A stretch of DNA of 64,000 nucleotides from positions 68,304,305-68,368,304 of the forward strand of contig CM055095.1 in the NCBI GenBank assembly GCA_029204225.1, read 5' to 3'. Under the pieces are notes generated by a model that had not been told where the DNA came from, did no database searches, and worked only from the letters and a program-made list of their open reading frames with translations. How positions within the stretch are numbered: the first letter of the stretch is position 1; each line of letters begins with the position of its first letter. Shown in pieces: positions 51,961 through 63,129 of the stretch. The stretch comes from Diphasiastrum complanatum (Eukaryota; Streptophyta; Lycopodiopsida; Lycopodiales; Lycopodiaceae). A program made the translations under genes and the position numbers.

Positions 51961-53378
51961 CACTCTTGAGAAAGATGAGGATGAAGTGGATTCATCCTTG
52001 ATGGCTTCTACATCAACATCAAAGAGCTACTCCAATGACATAGTGGATTGATAGTGGGGCTAGTTCCCACATGACATTCCAAAAGGATTTTTTCTCAACT
52101 CTTGTACCTTTTGTAGGTTGTAAAAGGTCTATTCTAACAACAAGTGATCAAGAATGTAGAATAGATGGAGTGGGAACTATTCCCTTAAGTCTTGGATCCT
52201 CTAAAAGAGTAGATCTTGATAATGTACTCTATGTTCCTACACTCACTAAGAATTTGTTAAGTGTAGGACAATTGATGGATGATGGCTTAGATGTCCATTT
52301 TAAGCAAGGTGTTTGCTCCATAATGATGAATAATACTTGCATTGTAAAGGGATTCAAGCAAGGAAGGCTTTTTAAGCTTGATGCTAATGTTTTTCTTGGA
52401 AGTGTGAACATGGTGAAGGAGGAGCTCAATTAAGTGGAGCTTTGGCATAAGAGGTTGGGCCACCCCAACTTCAAATCTATGGAGATGCTATGCACCAAGG
52501 ATCTTGCTCTCGGCCTTCCAAAGACACTCTCAAAGTGTGGAAAAAGTTGTGAAGCTTGTAGCCTCTCAAAGGCACACAAGCTACCTTTTGATATCTCTTC
52601 CACTAGATCTACAAAAGCATTAGAACTTATTCATAGTGATGTGCACCCTTTTCCTCAAGAGTCTAATGGAGGTGCATCTATGTATGTATCTTTTATTGAT
52701 GATTACTCTAGATACACTTGGATTGAACTTTTGGATTCCAAAAGTAAAGTGTTTGAAGCTTTTGTTAAGTTCAAAACTCTAGTTGAAAATCAACTTGATC
52801 CTAGAATTAAAGTATTGAGAAGTGATAATGGTGGAGAGTATATCTCCACCAAGATGATAGAGTTTTGTAAATCCAATGGCATTAAGAGAGAACTTACATG
52901 TACTTATAGTCCTTAACAAAATGGTATAGCCGAGAGGATGAATAGAACACTATGTGAGTGTGCTAAGGCTTTAAGGTTAGATGCATCTCTATCTAAGTCC
53001 TTTTGGGGAGAGGCTATTATTTGTGTAATAGATTGCCATGTAAGCCCATTGGAGGCATAACATCTTATGAGGCTCTATTTTGTAAGAAGCCGAATCTTAA
53101 AGATCTAAGAATTTTCGGATCTATTTGCTATGTTTTTCAAGCATTAGATATGAGAAAAAATGATGATCCTATTTCTATTAAAGGAATCTTTGTTGGTTAT
53201 GCTGAAAATAGCAAGGGATATAGAGTCTATAATCCAATCACTAAGAAGATTTTAGTGAGTAGAGATGTTACTTTTGATGAAGGTAACTACTACAAGTTGA
53301 ATGAGAAAACTTCTAATCCATCTTATGTCAAGGATCTTGTAAGGTTTGAGGAGGAGCCTACATGTGATCAAGATGAGG
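51961..53378 (+). pseudogene. copia protease and integrase
   Basis: After a frameshift, protease WIDSGASSHMTFQKDFFSTL (Asp near 52050), LDNVLYVPTLTKNLLSVGQL and KQGRLFKLDANVFLGSVNM. A stop (TAA at 52432-52434) separates it from LWHKRLGHPNFKSMEM, CGKSCEACSLSKAHKLPF, VSFIDDYSRYTWIELLD, VLRSDNGGEYIST and TCTYSP-stop-QNGIAERMNRTL; all three integrase acidic residues are recognisable. A deletion near 53015 shifts the frame before CNRLPCKPIGGITSYEAL, and it ends SYVKDLVRFEEEPT. RT and RNase H are missing. Confidence 0.92.
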
Positions 53379-53745
53379 ATTTTCTTCGCATGTGTTCTCA
53401 TCAGGCGGCAGAGCGTCAAGGTATTCCTGGTTCTATTCTCGTGGCTTCTTTCAAACGACGTGTTTCCATTGCCCTGCAACGTGCTTAGGCCCTATCTATT
53501 CTGCAACGGGCAACGGTGGCTGGGTCTGCTACATCTCATCTCCCTTCATTAGCCGACTCACCACCTCTTCACTTTTCTGATCTGCTACAGTCAGTTGGCA
53601 AACTCCCAAAGACATCATCATAGTTTATGCATTTTTATTTTCGATGCCAGGATTTGGATTAATCTTAACTTTACTGCAAGCTTCACTCTTGTTTGAGCCT
53701 ACTTTTGTTTAAACTTCCCCACCACCAGCTACAACACCTGTAAAT
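53379..53745 (+). other. possible LINE-like coding fragment and spacer
   Basis: A frame reading HQAAERQGIPGSILVASFKR and RVSIALQRA, stop, LSILQRATVAGSATSHLPS looks protein-like and could continue the zinc-finger ORF on the other side of the copia. The link is unproven. The last 150 bp before the gypsy relic are non-coding. Confidence 0.3.
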
Positions 53746-56700
53746 TTGATAAAAATCAAGCAAAGACCAGTAGCTCAGAATAAACCAAGTGCACCCTTGA
53801 TGGTGGTCATCAGAGCACAGAAGCAGAAAGAACCAGTAATGGATCCAGTACCTGTTGATTATATACCATTGAATGATATACCAACAGCATCGGGAGTCTA
53901 TTCAAATCTTACCACAGAAAAACGAAGATATCAAGATATGAGACAGTGGATCAAACATCTGCAAGAAGAAGAGGAGCTTGAAGCTGCTAAAGCAATAGCT
54001 GAAGTTCAGTCTTCACCATTGCATCCGCAAGAAATCTACGTACGGATATGAATGATCAGTTACATCATCTTGAAGAACCCTTCAAGATGACTGAACCAGA
54101 AGCACCACATCTACTCATGAACATTTTGTCTAGCAAGATCAATATTTCATTGGGAGAGTTCCTGAAGTTGGTGCCAAAAGCAAAAGAAGTCTTAGCGCAA
54201 AAGTTAGCTCAAGAAGAACCAGAAGTCCATCAGGAGCCGCTTTTTTGTGCTGGATTTGAAGAATCTAACAAAGTACTCCATGTTGGAGCCGCTTGGAAAA
54301 GTGAACAAAAGAATATCACTCTGCTGATACAGCATAGACAATTTTCTAAAGAAACAGCCGTGATAGATGGAGGTTCAGGAGTTAACCTGATTTCTACAAA
54401 GCTATGTGCAAAATGGGGCCTTACAAAGATTAAGCCTGCTACTTTTGCTATTAAGCTAGCTGATCAAACGACAGTTCGTCCACGAGGAATGGTGGAAGAT
54501 ATACCTGTCAGAATTGCAAGAGTACAGTTCATCATTACTTTCGTAGTGATGGACTTACTAGAAGCACCAAATGTCTACCGAATTCTATTAGGACGTCCAT
54601 GGTTACGAGTTGCGCAAGTGATTCATAACTGGGGTACCCGAAAAATCACTTTTGAAAATCGTGAACGTGCAGTTAAAATTGATCCTACAACTTGGACTAT
54701 CAAACCAGTGGTTCAAAAAGAGGATGACAATTCGTCAACAACAGATCATACTTGTGATCGACTAGAGAAAAATTTGGGAGTTCATTACGATTCTCAAACG
54801 AATACTGTCAATTAGAATGAAGCTCTTATTAGATAATCAATCAAATTTGAGTGAGATTTCCTTATTAGATCGAACTTTGGATACACCAATCATGTTTCCA
54901 CTGAATGTGCTGAATGTAGCCTGGATATCAACGGAATCTATACCAGATCCGATTGAGGATGAACTCATTCCTGTGAGTCATGTCTTGACTTATGATGGCA
55001 ATGCAGAACTTACGGATGAGCATATTCTAAATCATATGGATCTGACCAGATTTGGAGTGCATAATGTTCCTGATGAACTCACAGTAAAACTGTCCAAAGC
55101 AGTTATATTAAAGGAAGACGGGATTACAGGATCAATGACGAAGAAACAAGCTAAGCAACATTATAATATGGTCATGAAATGGAAAAATTCCCCTCGAAAG
55201 ATTGATTCAAAGACAGTGCCATCCTTATTGGATAAAGGCAAAGGAAAAGTCGAGGATGATTCTTCAAGTCAGATTTCTAGTAAAACATCATCGTCTAGGA
55301 AGTCTTCACCTATGAAGAAAGATTTATCATCTCGAAAGTCATCACCTCCACAATAAATTCCTGCTAAGAAGGCTAAGCAAAAATCCAAGACAAGTCCTTT
55401 CGAAAAAGAACAAACAGATGTAGTCCAACATGATATGTCTGAACATTTTAAAAGTTATACACTGCATGATGTGGTTATCATGTTACCTAAAGCACATCGT
55501 GAACCTGAAGAATATATGCTGGAATCTAAAGAGATTTACGATAGCCCAGCTAAACGCAGCCAATGAATCTTGTCGAACCAGGAGAACCAGAAAAGATTGT
55601 ACAAGTTGGATCACAACTTACTCCTGAATAGTATCAAACACTCCGCTTGTTACGTATTAAGTATGAAGATTGCTTTGCATGGACTTATCAAGATTTGAAG
55701 GGTATTCTGACATCAGTGATTGAACATACCATACCTTTAGTACCTGATGCAGTTCCAAAGGTTACAAAGTTCTATCGCTGTAATCCTAATGTGGCGGACC
55801 TGATAAAGAAAGAACTTTAGAGATTGCTTGATGCCGATTTTATTTATGAGATAGCATACTGAATGGATTTCACCAATTGTCATTGTTCCTAAGAAAAATG
55901 AAAAATTGTGAATCTGTGTGAATCTCAAAGCGTTGAACAAAGTGACGCAAAAGGATCACTTTTCGTTACCTTTTACTGAAAGCATTTTGGATCGCCTTGC
56001 TGGAGCGGAAGCTTATAGTTTCCTGGATAGATTTAGTGGTTACAACCAGGTTAAGATTGCACCTGCCGATCGCCATAAAACTGCTTTTGCAACAGAATGG
56101 GACACCTATGCTTACAAAGTAATGTCGTTTGGACTCTGTAATGCACCAAGTTCATTCCAAAGAGTAATGCAATTTGCTTTTAAATATTATCTGTAGAAAT
56201 TTCTTGAAATTTACTTGGACGACTTGGGGGTCTATAGTACAGATACAGACCACCTGGATCGATTGGAAAAAGTATTTGAAAGATGTCGCAAATATCAGAT
56301 TTCTCTAACTCCGGAAAAATGTCAGATATGGGTTTCCCACGGAGTTGTGCTTGGACATGTGATATCAAGACATGGTATTGCCACAGATTATTCTAAGATA
56401 AAAGTTATTGTGGAATTGCCACCGCCAGCAACAATTCGTGGAGTTTACATGTTTATGGGTCATGCGAACTACTATCGAATCTTTATTATCTTCTTTGCGG
56501 ATTTAGCACAACCTATATACAAACTGACTATTGTTCCTATTTGGACAGTAGAAGCGTTAGAAGCCTTTGAAAAATTAAAAAAAGCATTAACTTCAGCACC
56601 AATACTGCGTTCTCCAGATTGGACGATAGAGTTTCATGTTCATACGGATGCCTCAAAATACGCCATTGAATCAGTTTTGGCGCAGCCAAGTCACTATGAG

Positions 56701-58321
56701 AAAGATTATTCTATACGATTTGCAAGCAGACAGCTTACAGATCCAGAAAAGAATTATTCAACAACAGAACGTGAGGCATCAGCCATGATTTTTTTTGTTC
56801 GAAAATTTTGTCACTACCTCATGGAAACGCTCTTTGCATTTTATACGGATCATCAACCGTTACTTGGTAAACAAGACATGCAATACTTGACGTATTGCAA
56901 GATGGTTATTGTTATTGACTGAATTTGACAATCGAATTGTGGTTCGAAAGGGCAAGCAACATTATCTAGTCGATCACATTTCGCAAATTGAATCCGCACC
57001 AGTTAATACTGAAGTGGATGATGAATTGTCAGATGCTGCATTGTTCTATGTTGAAGCAGTTTCTGAGTGGGCAGCAAATATTGTTGAGTACTTGGTGCTA
57101 GGACAACCAAATGACTCCTTGAAAAAAGTACAGAAGAGACAATTGATTCATAAGACTCTTTTTTTATCAATTAATTGCAGGACAATTGTATCGTCGTGGA
57201 TCAGATAATATTTTACGAAGGTGTGTTTTACCACATGAAGTACCAGATTTAATCATGTTTTCACATGATGACATGGGTGGAGGATATTACTGTTCGCAAA
57301 CTTTTACAATCAGGTTGTTGGTGGCCTACGCTTCACAAGGACACAGAAAATTTTATTTAGACATGTGATGTTTGCCAGCGAGCACGACGACCTACTCCAC
57401 AAAACTATGAACTCTTGCATTTGGTTTTATCGCAAGCACTGTTTGAAAAATGGGGACTGGATTATGTTGGACCTATTACCCTGTCGCGCAAGGATCTCAG
57501 ACCCGATACATTATCGTCGCAACTGATTATATGACCAAGTGGGTTGAAGCCAAAGTTGTCAAAGTTGTTGATGCGAAATCTACGGCCAAGTTTCTATATG
57601 AAAATATTATAATCATATTTGGATGTTCGATCGAGATTCTCAATGATCGGGGTATACACTTTGTTAATCAAACAATAAAGTGTTTACTGGAAGATTTTTT
57701 TGTTATACACAGATTTAGTACTCCCTACTATCCCAGAGGGAATGGCCAAGCTGAATCTTCCAATAAGATTCTCTGCACCATCATGACAAAGACAGTTGAA
57801 GTGAGTCGGTCCGATTGGGAACATAAACTGTATGCAGCATTATGGGCATTCAAAACCGCTTACAAAATTAGTACAAATCAAACACCTTTTCAACTGGTTT
57901 ATGGTCAAGATGTTGTCATGCCAATTGAATTTTTGATCCCATCCTTATGCATAGCCGCAACGGAACGATTAAATAATGATAAGTCTTTACAACTCATCAT
58001 AAAGCCTTGCACAAATTATATGAAACCCGATTGATGGCAGTTCATGCCTTAGCAGCATAGAAAGCACGCCGCAAGGCATGGCACGATCGTTGATTACACA
58101 AAAAAGATCTGAAAGCAGGAGATTTGGCATTGATGTACAAAACCAAGCTGATCAAGGAAAAGTTGAAGTTTACCGTTGAAGGCCCATATAAAGTGAAGGA
58201 AATCTTGAACTATGGTGCAGTAATTCTTGAACACTTGGCTGGAAAACGATTTGATACTCCGGTGAATGGCAGCCGATTATGCAAGTTTTGGCAGCCTGCT
58301 TCGCCAGTTCAGCAAGCCTGA
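53746..58321 (+). pseudogene. Tat-like gypsy protease, RT, RNase H and integrase
   Basis: The most complete copy of this family, broken by many stops. A linker (WIKHLQEEEELEAAKAIAEV) is followed by retropepsin VIDGGSGVNLIS and YRILLGRPWLRVAQVIHNWG (54360-54640), a Ser/Lys-rich linker (SSSRKSSPMKKDLSSRKSSP), RT with AEAYSFLDRFSGYNQVKIAP, MSFGLCNAPSSFQRVMQ and intact YLDD (about 56212-56223), and RNase H with FHVHTDASKYAIESVLAQPS, FASRQLTDPEKNYSTTEREA and LFAFYTDHQPLL. Integrase has IIVATDYMTKWVEAK, LNDRGIHFVNQ and TPYYPRGNGQAESSNKI. The C-terminal part reads KAGDLALMYKTKLIKEK and EGPYKVKEILNYGAV, ending near 58321. The protease reads DGG rather than DSG, and the second integrase Asp is in NDRG. 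YYPxGNGQAESxNK is the style of plant Tat/Ogre-type integrases. Confidence 0.93.
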
Positions 58322-59130
58322 TCTCAATACTTTTTTAAATTTTAATTGTTTCTCAATTTTTTGTTTTCAGCACGATTTTTGGAAAAAGACAGTAAAAAAA
58401 AAAAAAAGTAAAACACAAAATGAGAAAAGACTGATGAGCAAAAGCCAGAAAGTCATCAGCATAGGAAAAAAGAAGCACAGTAATTTTTTGATGAAAAAAG
58501 ACTTAAAAAATCACTATTTTGGTCAGATTTGGCCTATACAGTACCAGAAACCTTCGCTGAGCTCTCAGACTGTACATCCACTCTAGATTTATCGAATTTG
58601 AGGTGGGCGAAGGTTCCTGTCAAGAGAAAATCTAGTTTTTGAGTTAGACGAAGTATCACTGATATGCCATTTTGGGAACCTTCGCCGAGCATCTTAACCT
58701 CATTATGAATCTTCGCCGACCTACTAGATGATCTTAAAATGTTAAAATTAGGTTGTCCATAGGTTCAGATTGTGAAAAAATACATTTATGACAGTACCTG
58801 GGTGAAGGTTCCTCTTGGGCGAAGGTTCATCCTTCGCCAGATCTGGAAAACATTCGCCTTATAGGTTCAGATCTCCAGAAACCTTCGCCGAGATTTTTAT
58901 AGCCTATTTTTACAGTACTGTACATGCTTGCAAATTTTTGTTCAGAAATGATCAGCCAAACTAGTATTCAATGTAATGGACCCACCAAATTCACCTTGAC
59001 TGAATTCGATTCATTCCTCACTTGTGCTAGCGAAGCTCTTGCGAATTTTTCTTGCGACCAAAGCCTTCCAAAATTTCTGCATTGCTTTCTGATACACTTT
59101 TACGCATTTTATATTTCCTTTCTGATCATC
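58322..59130 (+). other. pol-to-ORF spacer with GCGAAGGTTC words in both orientations
   Basis: No gene. Between 58550 and 58890 the word GCGAAGGTTC and its inverse GAACCTTCGC (and close variants) occur at least eight times, enough to form alternative hairpins. Position and style match 19570-19880 in the other copy. The last part (TTCGATTCATTCCTCAC, GCTAGCGAAGCTCTTGC, 59004-59045) is homologous to 20008-20040. No TATA box is evident here. Confidence 0.6.
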
Positions 59131-61850
59131 ATGTCTTCTACTGATACTTCCTAGTCTCCACGCTATACTATCCATCGTAATGTCCCAGGGAGCAGCCCAC
59201 AGGCAGGTCTATTAGGTTCATCATACCTCCAAACAAGAGCCATTTCTATAACATATCTCTCTCTGGAATACACATCCATACCTTCAGCTTTCCTCGAGGA
59301 CCAAATGTCGTCTCCAGAACATTATAGAAGATTGAATCCATGGCATATTTCAAATATACTGATCCTTTGGTGAGAAAGTAAAAAAAACAAGGACGGTTAT
59401 CGGGTCGATGCAATCAATGATCAACCTCTAGCTGATGCTTGTGCTTACTTGACAAAGTACACACAATGCTACAGGTCCAAAATCCTCAGGATTCTGATGT
59501 CCTTGTTTCACATGAATTCACGATTGCACAGCCAGAATCTCTATGATTGGGCCCAGTTTGCTTCAAATTGCCTTCATGAGTGTATCAAGAACAAGCAGCC
59601 CTCCACCTTGCTGGAGTATCTAGTGACAAAGCTCACACTAAAGCAGGTGAGCAATAGACCAAAGCTCAGGGAAATGTTGCAACTAGCTGATAAGGCTTGG
59701 AATATTCCACTCAAATCATCAAAGTCCAAGCACTCAACCTCCCAAAAGAGAACCCTATCTCCACAAGGGCCACCACCCAAGAGGCCAAACACGAGCATAT
59801 TGAAGTTGACTGTCAAGAAGCAACCAACACCATCAGCATGACAATGACACCTCCAAGGCCAAGCTTCCAGAGACATGCCAACAGAGGGCAAGAAACAAGA
59901 TGATGGAAACGAAACCTTCTCCATATAGCACGAAAATGGACGAAACAAAATCCGAAGGTGAGAATCTCCAAAGGAAGCCATGAGCCACGAGACAAGCCAA
60001 ACCTTCTCAGCAAACATCCTCCGGCTCGACGGACTCACAAGTTGCTAGATCCACATCGAATTCAGCATCCAAACAACAATCATCACCAACTCATGTCATT
60101 AATGGTGCTGATGAAGCTGCCACATCCCTAGTTGCTGACACCGGCACAGATTCACAACTTGTCCAACAAGATTCGTTTGCCACTCCCCCAATACTCATTA
60201 CCATGCCAACGCCGCCGACATCACCAACGACACAAGTTTTGGGAGGGGAGGGAGATGGGAATACCATTCCCAAAGACATAGCAGCAGTTCAGCAAAAGTG
60301 GACCCAGCAGATCCATATTCTCATGGACATATCCACATACTTTGATGTTGTGGACCTGATCGAGATAGATGATAACGATGACGGAAAAACAGATCAGTCG
60401 GGGGGAAGCCAGATCTCACCAGTGAACACCACAACAACCACCCAAGTTACTGATCCACCTATCATGCCCGCATCCACCACCACTATTGATATCATTCCTC
60501 CATTCTCGCCATTACCACCCTCACGTCCCCATCAGCCACTATTCTTTGGACTAATGCCACCTCATCACACCCCTGACAGATACCCAAGCATCTCTAACCC
60601 TGAAGAGCTCTCAGAGGCAGCCAAGCATTCTATGATAAGCTTGTCTGAGACCACCTACCACGTACACTGGCCTGGTGAGTTAGAAGAAGGAATTGGAGAA
60701 TAAAGTCAAACAATAAGACCAGATCATAGCCGAGCAACAAAAGCAGATAAAAGAAAAAGAAAAAGAGACAAAGGAAAAAAAAGTTTCAATAATGGAGCTA
60801 AAAGCTACAATGGCCGAGCAAGCAGAAGAATTGAACGAGATCCAGCAACAACTTAAGCAACAGATGACCCAAACCCGAGATGGATCATCTAATGCAATGA
60901 TGGTTGATGCCCGATGACATCCAGTTCCAGCCCCTCAAGCCTCAACCATAAGAATGGAAAAGTATATTAGGCTTATTTAAGAGAGGGAGACAGACAAGAA
61001 AATTTTTGAGTATGCCATAGCCTCCCAGAGATAGCTAGAAGAGGTGACGAAGGCCCTGCAAGAGGTCTTGGACAAAGTGAACCAACTCTGAAACACAACA
61101 TGCAAGGCCCAAGCAGGAATTTTTGATCAGAAGTCGAGGGACATGATGGAGATGACGGAATAACTGGTTATGACAGATCCACCCATTAGTTAGATGGAAG
61201 CTCAGGATCGGACGTCAAGAGGACCGAAACTGCTTCTGGGAGTATTCCTATTCCCCCACCTAACTATAAAACCTCTTATTATTCTGCCTTCGATTTTTCC
61301 CAAACCTTCATTCCTACATACCTCGTTTCCCCACCCTCATCCTCTCAACCCCCTCTAAGCGAACTTCTGAGACCATGCCAAGGGCCTCCCGAAACGTACA
61401 AATCTTGACGAGATGAGTTTCTAAAACAACTGGTTGACTCTATTATAGAGCAGCCTTCATGTCCTCTCGCTATGTCATGATGGTGGAAGACTGGCAAGAA
61501 TTCGGATTCATCGAGAAGGTGCGACACTACCTGGCCATTACCCTTCAGAAACAAATTACGTTTCCAAGTACTTGAAGCCCTAGGAAAGAAAATGGGCACG
61601 AGAAAGCAATCCGTGAGGCGACAAGGTGAACAGGAGTTGCAAGAGGTTTTCAAGCGGGCAGGAATGTAAAGGCCATTGAGAGATCTCAGTCTTGTGAAAC
61701 AATTTTTTTTCATGGTGAGGAGTAGAGATCGATTGTGAAGTTATTCCATCTGGAGCCTCGATCCATTTTTTTAGATCATTCCAGAGGTTTGGGCTGCTAC
61801 GTAGCATCGTCCCTAAGGGTACACCTATTCTAAAAGTTGGAGTTCTTTCA
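59131..61850 (+). pseudogene. gag-like long ORF downstream of gypsy pol (second copy)
   Basis: Broken frames in the same order as 20230-23203: MSSTDTS near 59131; a helical domain (DGYRVDAINDQPLADACAYL, LHSQNLYDWAQFASNCLHEC, 59395-59590); a Pro/Thr/Ser-rich linker (60020-60560, with TPPTSPTTQVLGGEGDGN); a Gln/Glu-rich coiled coil (MAEQAEELNEIQQQLKQQMT, about 60805-60870); and a C-terminal part with LLRPCQGPPETYKS and DEFLKQLVDSIIEQPS before homology fades. The sequences of the two copies are only loosely similar, while the layout is the same. I do not recognise the protein; gag of a gypsy element is my first guess, a third ORF the alternative. Confidence 0.45.
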
Positions 61851-62143
61851 GTTCTATTCTTCCTCTTACTTCTAGATTAGGGATAGCATTCTCCCATTAA
61901 GACTTTTTGGAATCAAAAAGGGCCTTTTCACTAATTATAATTAGTGTTAATGACAACATGTGTACCAATGTGAGAGTGACAATTGAGATGGAATGGTTTA
62001 TATGATGTGGCACATCCAATGGTGTAAATTAGATCTCCAAATTCTAACCCACCCACTAACCCTCCTCTAACTCTACTTCCTCAACCCATATTAATGATGA
62101 TATGACAAGGCTAAACTTTAAATTATAAGTAAAAATATACCTC
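61851..62143. other. no gene seen
   Basis: AT-rich sequence without coding motifs, between the gag-like relic and the terminal-inverted-repeat unit. Confidence 0.4.
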
Positions 62144-62493
62144 TATTTTTTCAAGCCCTTCAAAAACTGCTTTTATTAGCTTAGTTTGAGTGAAAAGAGG
62201 GCCCAATATTTCTTGGGCCCCCCATTACACCCCCCCCCCCCCCACCTACGCGCACTATACTGCCCCTCCCCCCCCCCCCTCCCCGCTGGCCCACTACCTT
62301 CCTGCAGGCCCTGCGCCCCCCGAAGGGCGCCCATGGCCCGTAGGGAGGGAGTGGGGGGGGGGGGGGGTGTACTCCCTTCCCCCTTCCCCCTTCCCCCCAT
62401 TTATTTTTCAAAATGGGAGCCCAAAGAAATATCGGGCCCCCTTTTCATTCAAACTAAGCTAATAAAAGTGGTTTTTGAAGGGCTTAAAAAATA
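62144..62493. mobile_element. MITE-like unit with ~80-bp terminal inverted repeats
   Basis: Left arm 62144-62226 (TATTTTTTCAAGCCCTTCAA...) and right arm 62411-62493 (...TTGAAGGGCTTAAAAAATA) are reverse complements over about 80 bp with a few mismatches and one indel. The 185-bp core is extremely GC-rich, with long runs of C (62229-62243, 62267-62283) and G (62353-62367). Long terminal repeats and a GC-rich core recall Mutator-type MITEs or Pack-MULEs, but no convincing target duplication was seen. Open frames across the core (Pro- or Gly-rich) are artefacts. Confidence 0.75.
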
Positions 62494-62589
62494 AGAATTA
62501 CGTTGGATTCAAAATATAAAAATACATTAAAATTATTTGTCCTTGCTATATTATACTAGGTTCAAGTGAAGCCTATTGAAATCTAAAAA

Positions 62590-62982
62590 TACTAGAGTCT
62601 TAAATTCATTTATGTGATTATGAACAGAATCACCATCTGACATTCTAAGTGAGAAGAACTTTCTCCTCAAATGCAGCTTTGAAGTGACATCTCTCACTTT
62701 GTACAATGTACTCAATATATTCCAAGATTATTTTGAGGATTGGACTTTTCTGATATGGCCAATCTGAGTGTCGGAGATGTTAAGGGTGATCAAGAACTTG
62801 CCATCCCTAAGCTTCCATTTGGAAATGGCTTGCTCATTGATAGTGGGAAGTAGTTTGGTTCCAGCGACTATCTCCCAGAGTTCCTTGGCCATCAGTACTA
62901 CTCTCATCTTGAAGTTCCATAGGTGGTAATTCGAACCATCATGTTTGTCTACCATTAGAGTAGACTGTGGTTGCGAATCCAT
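62590..62982 (-). pseudogene. copia gag N-terminus
   Basis: From ATG at 62982: MDSQPQSTLMVDKHDGSNYH, LWNFKMRVVLMAKELWEIVA, ISKWKLRDGKFLITLNISDT, IGHIRKVQSS, stop, then LSTLYKVRDVTSKLHLRRKF, SLRMSDGDSVHNHINEFKTL. This is a UBN2-type copia gag, closely like 4306-4904. Homology stops near 62590 and the rest of the element is absent to the left; the copy is a 5' fragment. Confidence 0.87.
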
Positions 62983-63117
62983 TTGGAATTTCAGGGTGAG
63001 TGTTATGTAGATAGTAAATTAATGCAATTGAAAACAATTATAGCTACTGTCTACACTATATTAGAACGGTCGTTTTGATAATGTCAACTCTAAATACATA
63101 CAGAGATCAGAGTAATT
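62983..63117 (-). other. copia leader
   Basis: Short untranslated region between PBS and gag start of the minus-strand copia; no gene. Confidence 0.6.
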
Positions 63118-63129
63118 GCTCTGATACCA
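63118..63129 (-). other. primer binding site (initiator Met-tRNA type)
   Basis: Minus strand TGGTATCAGAGC, directly beside the LTR end (plus TGTTGGAATTTAGG at 63130). Confidence 0.9.

Larger units (their letters stand above)
50546..53378 (+). mobile_element. copia element truncated at both ends
   Basis: Left: only about 48 bp of the 5' LTR tail (similar to the tail of 30960-31650) remain before the PBS TGGTATCAGAGC at 50594-50605. Right: coding sequence stops at 53378 between integrase and RT, with no 3' LTR. The remaining order is leader, gag, protease, integrase. It is a close relative of the young copia at 31-37 kb but older, with many frameshifts. Confidence 0.88.

Noticed and set aside
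62176-62494. Pro-rich and Gly-rich open frames
   Set aside because: They run through C and G homopolymers in the core of the inverted-repeat unit and have no motif.
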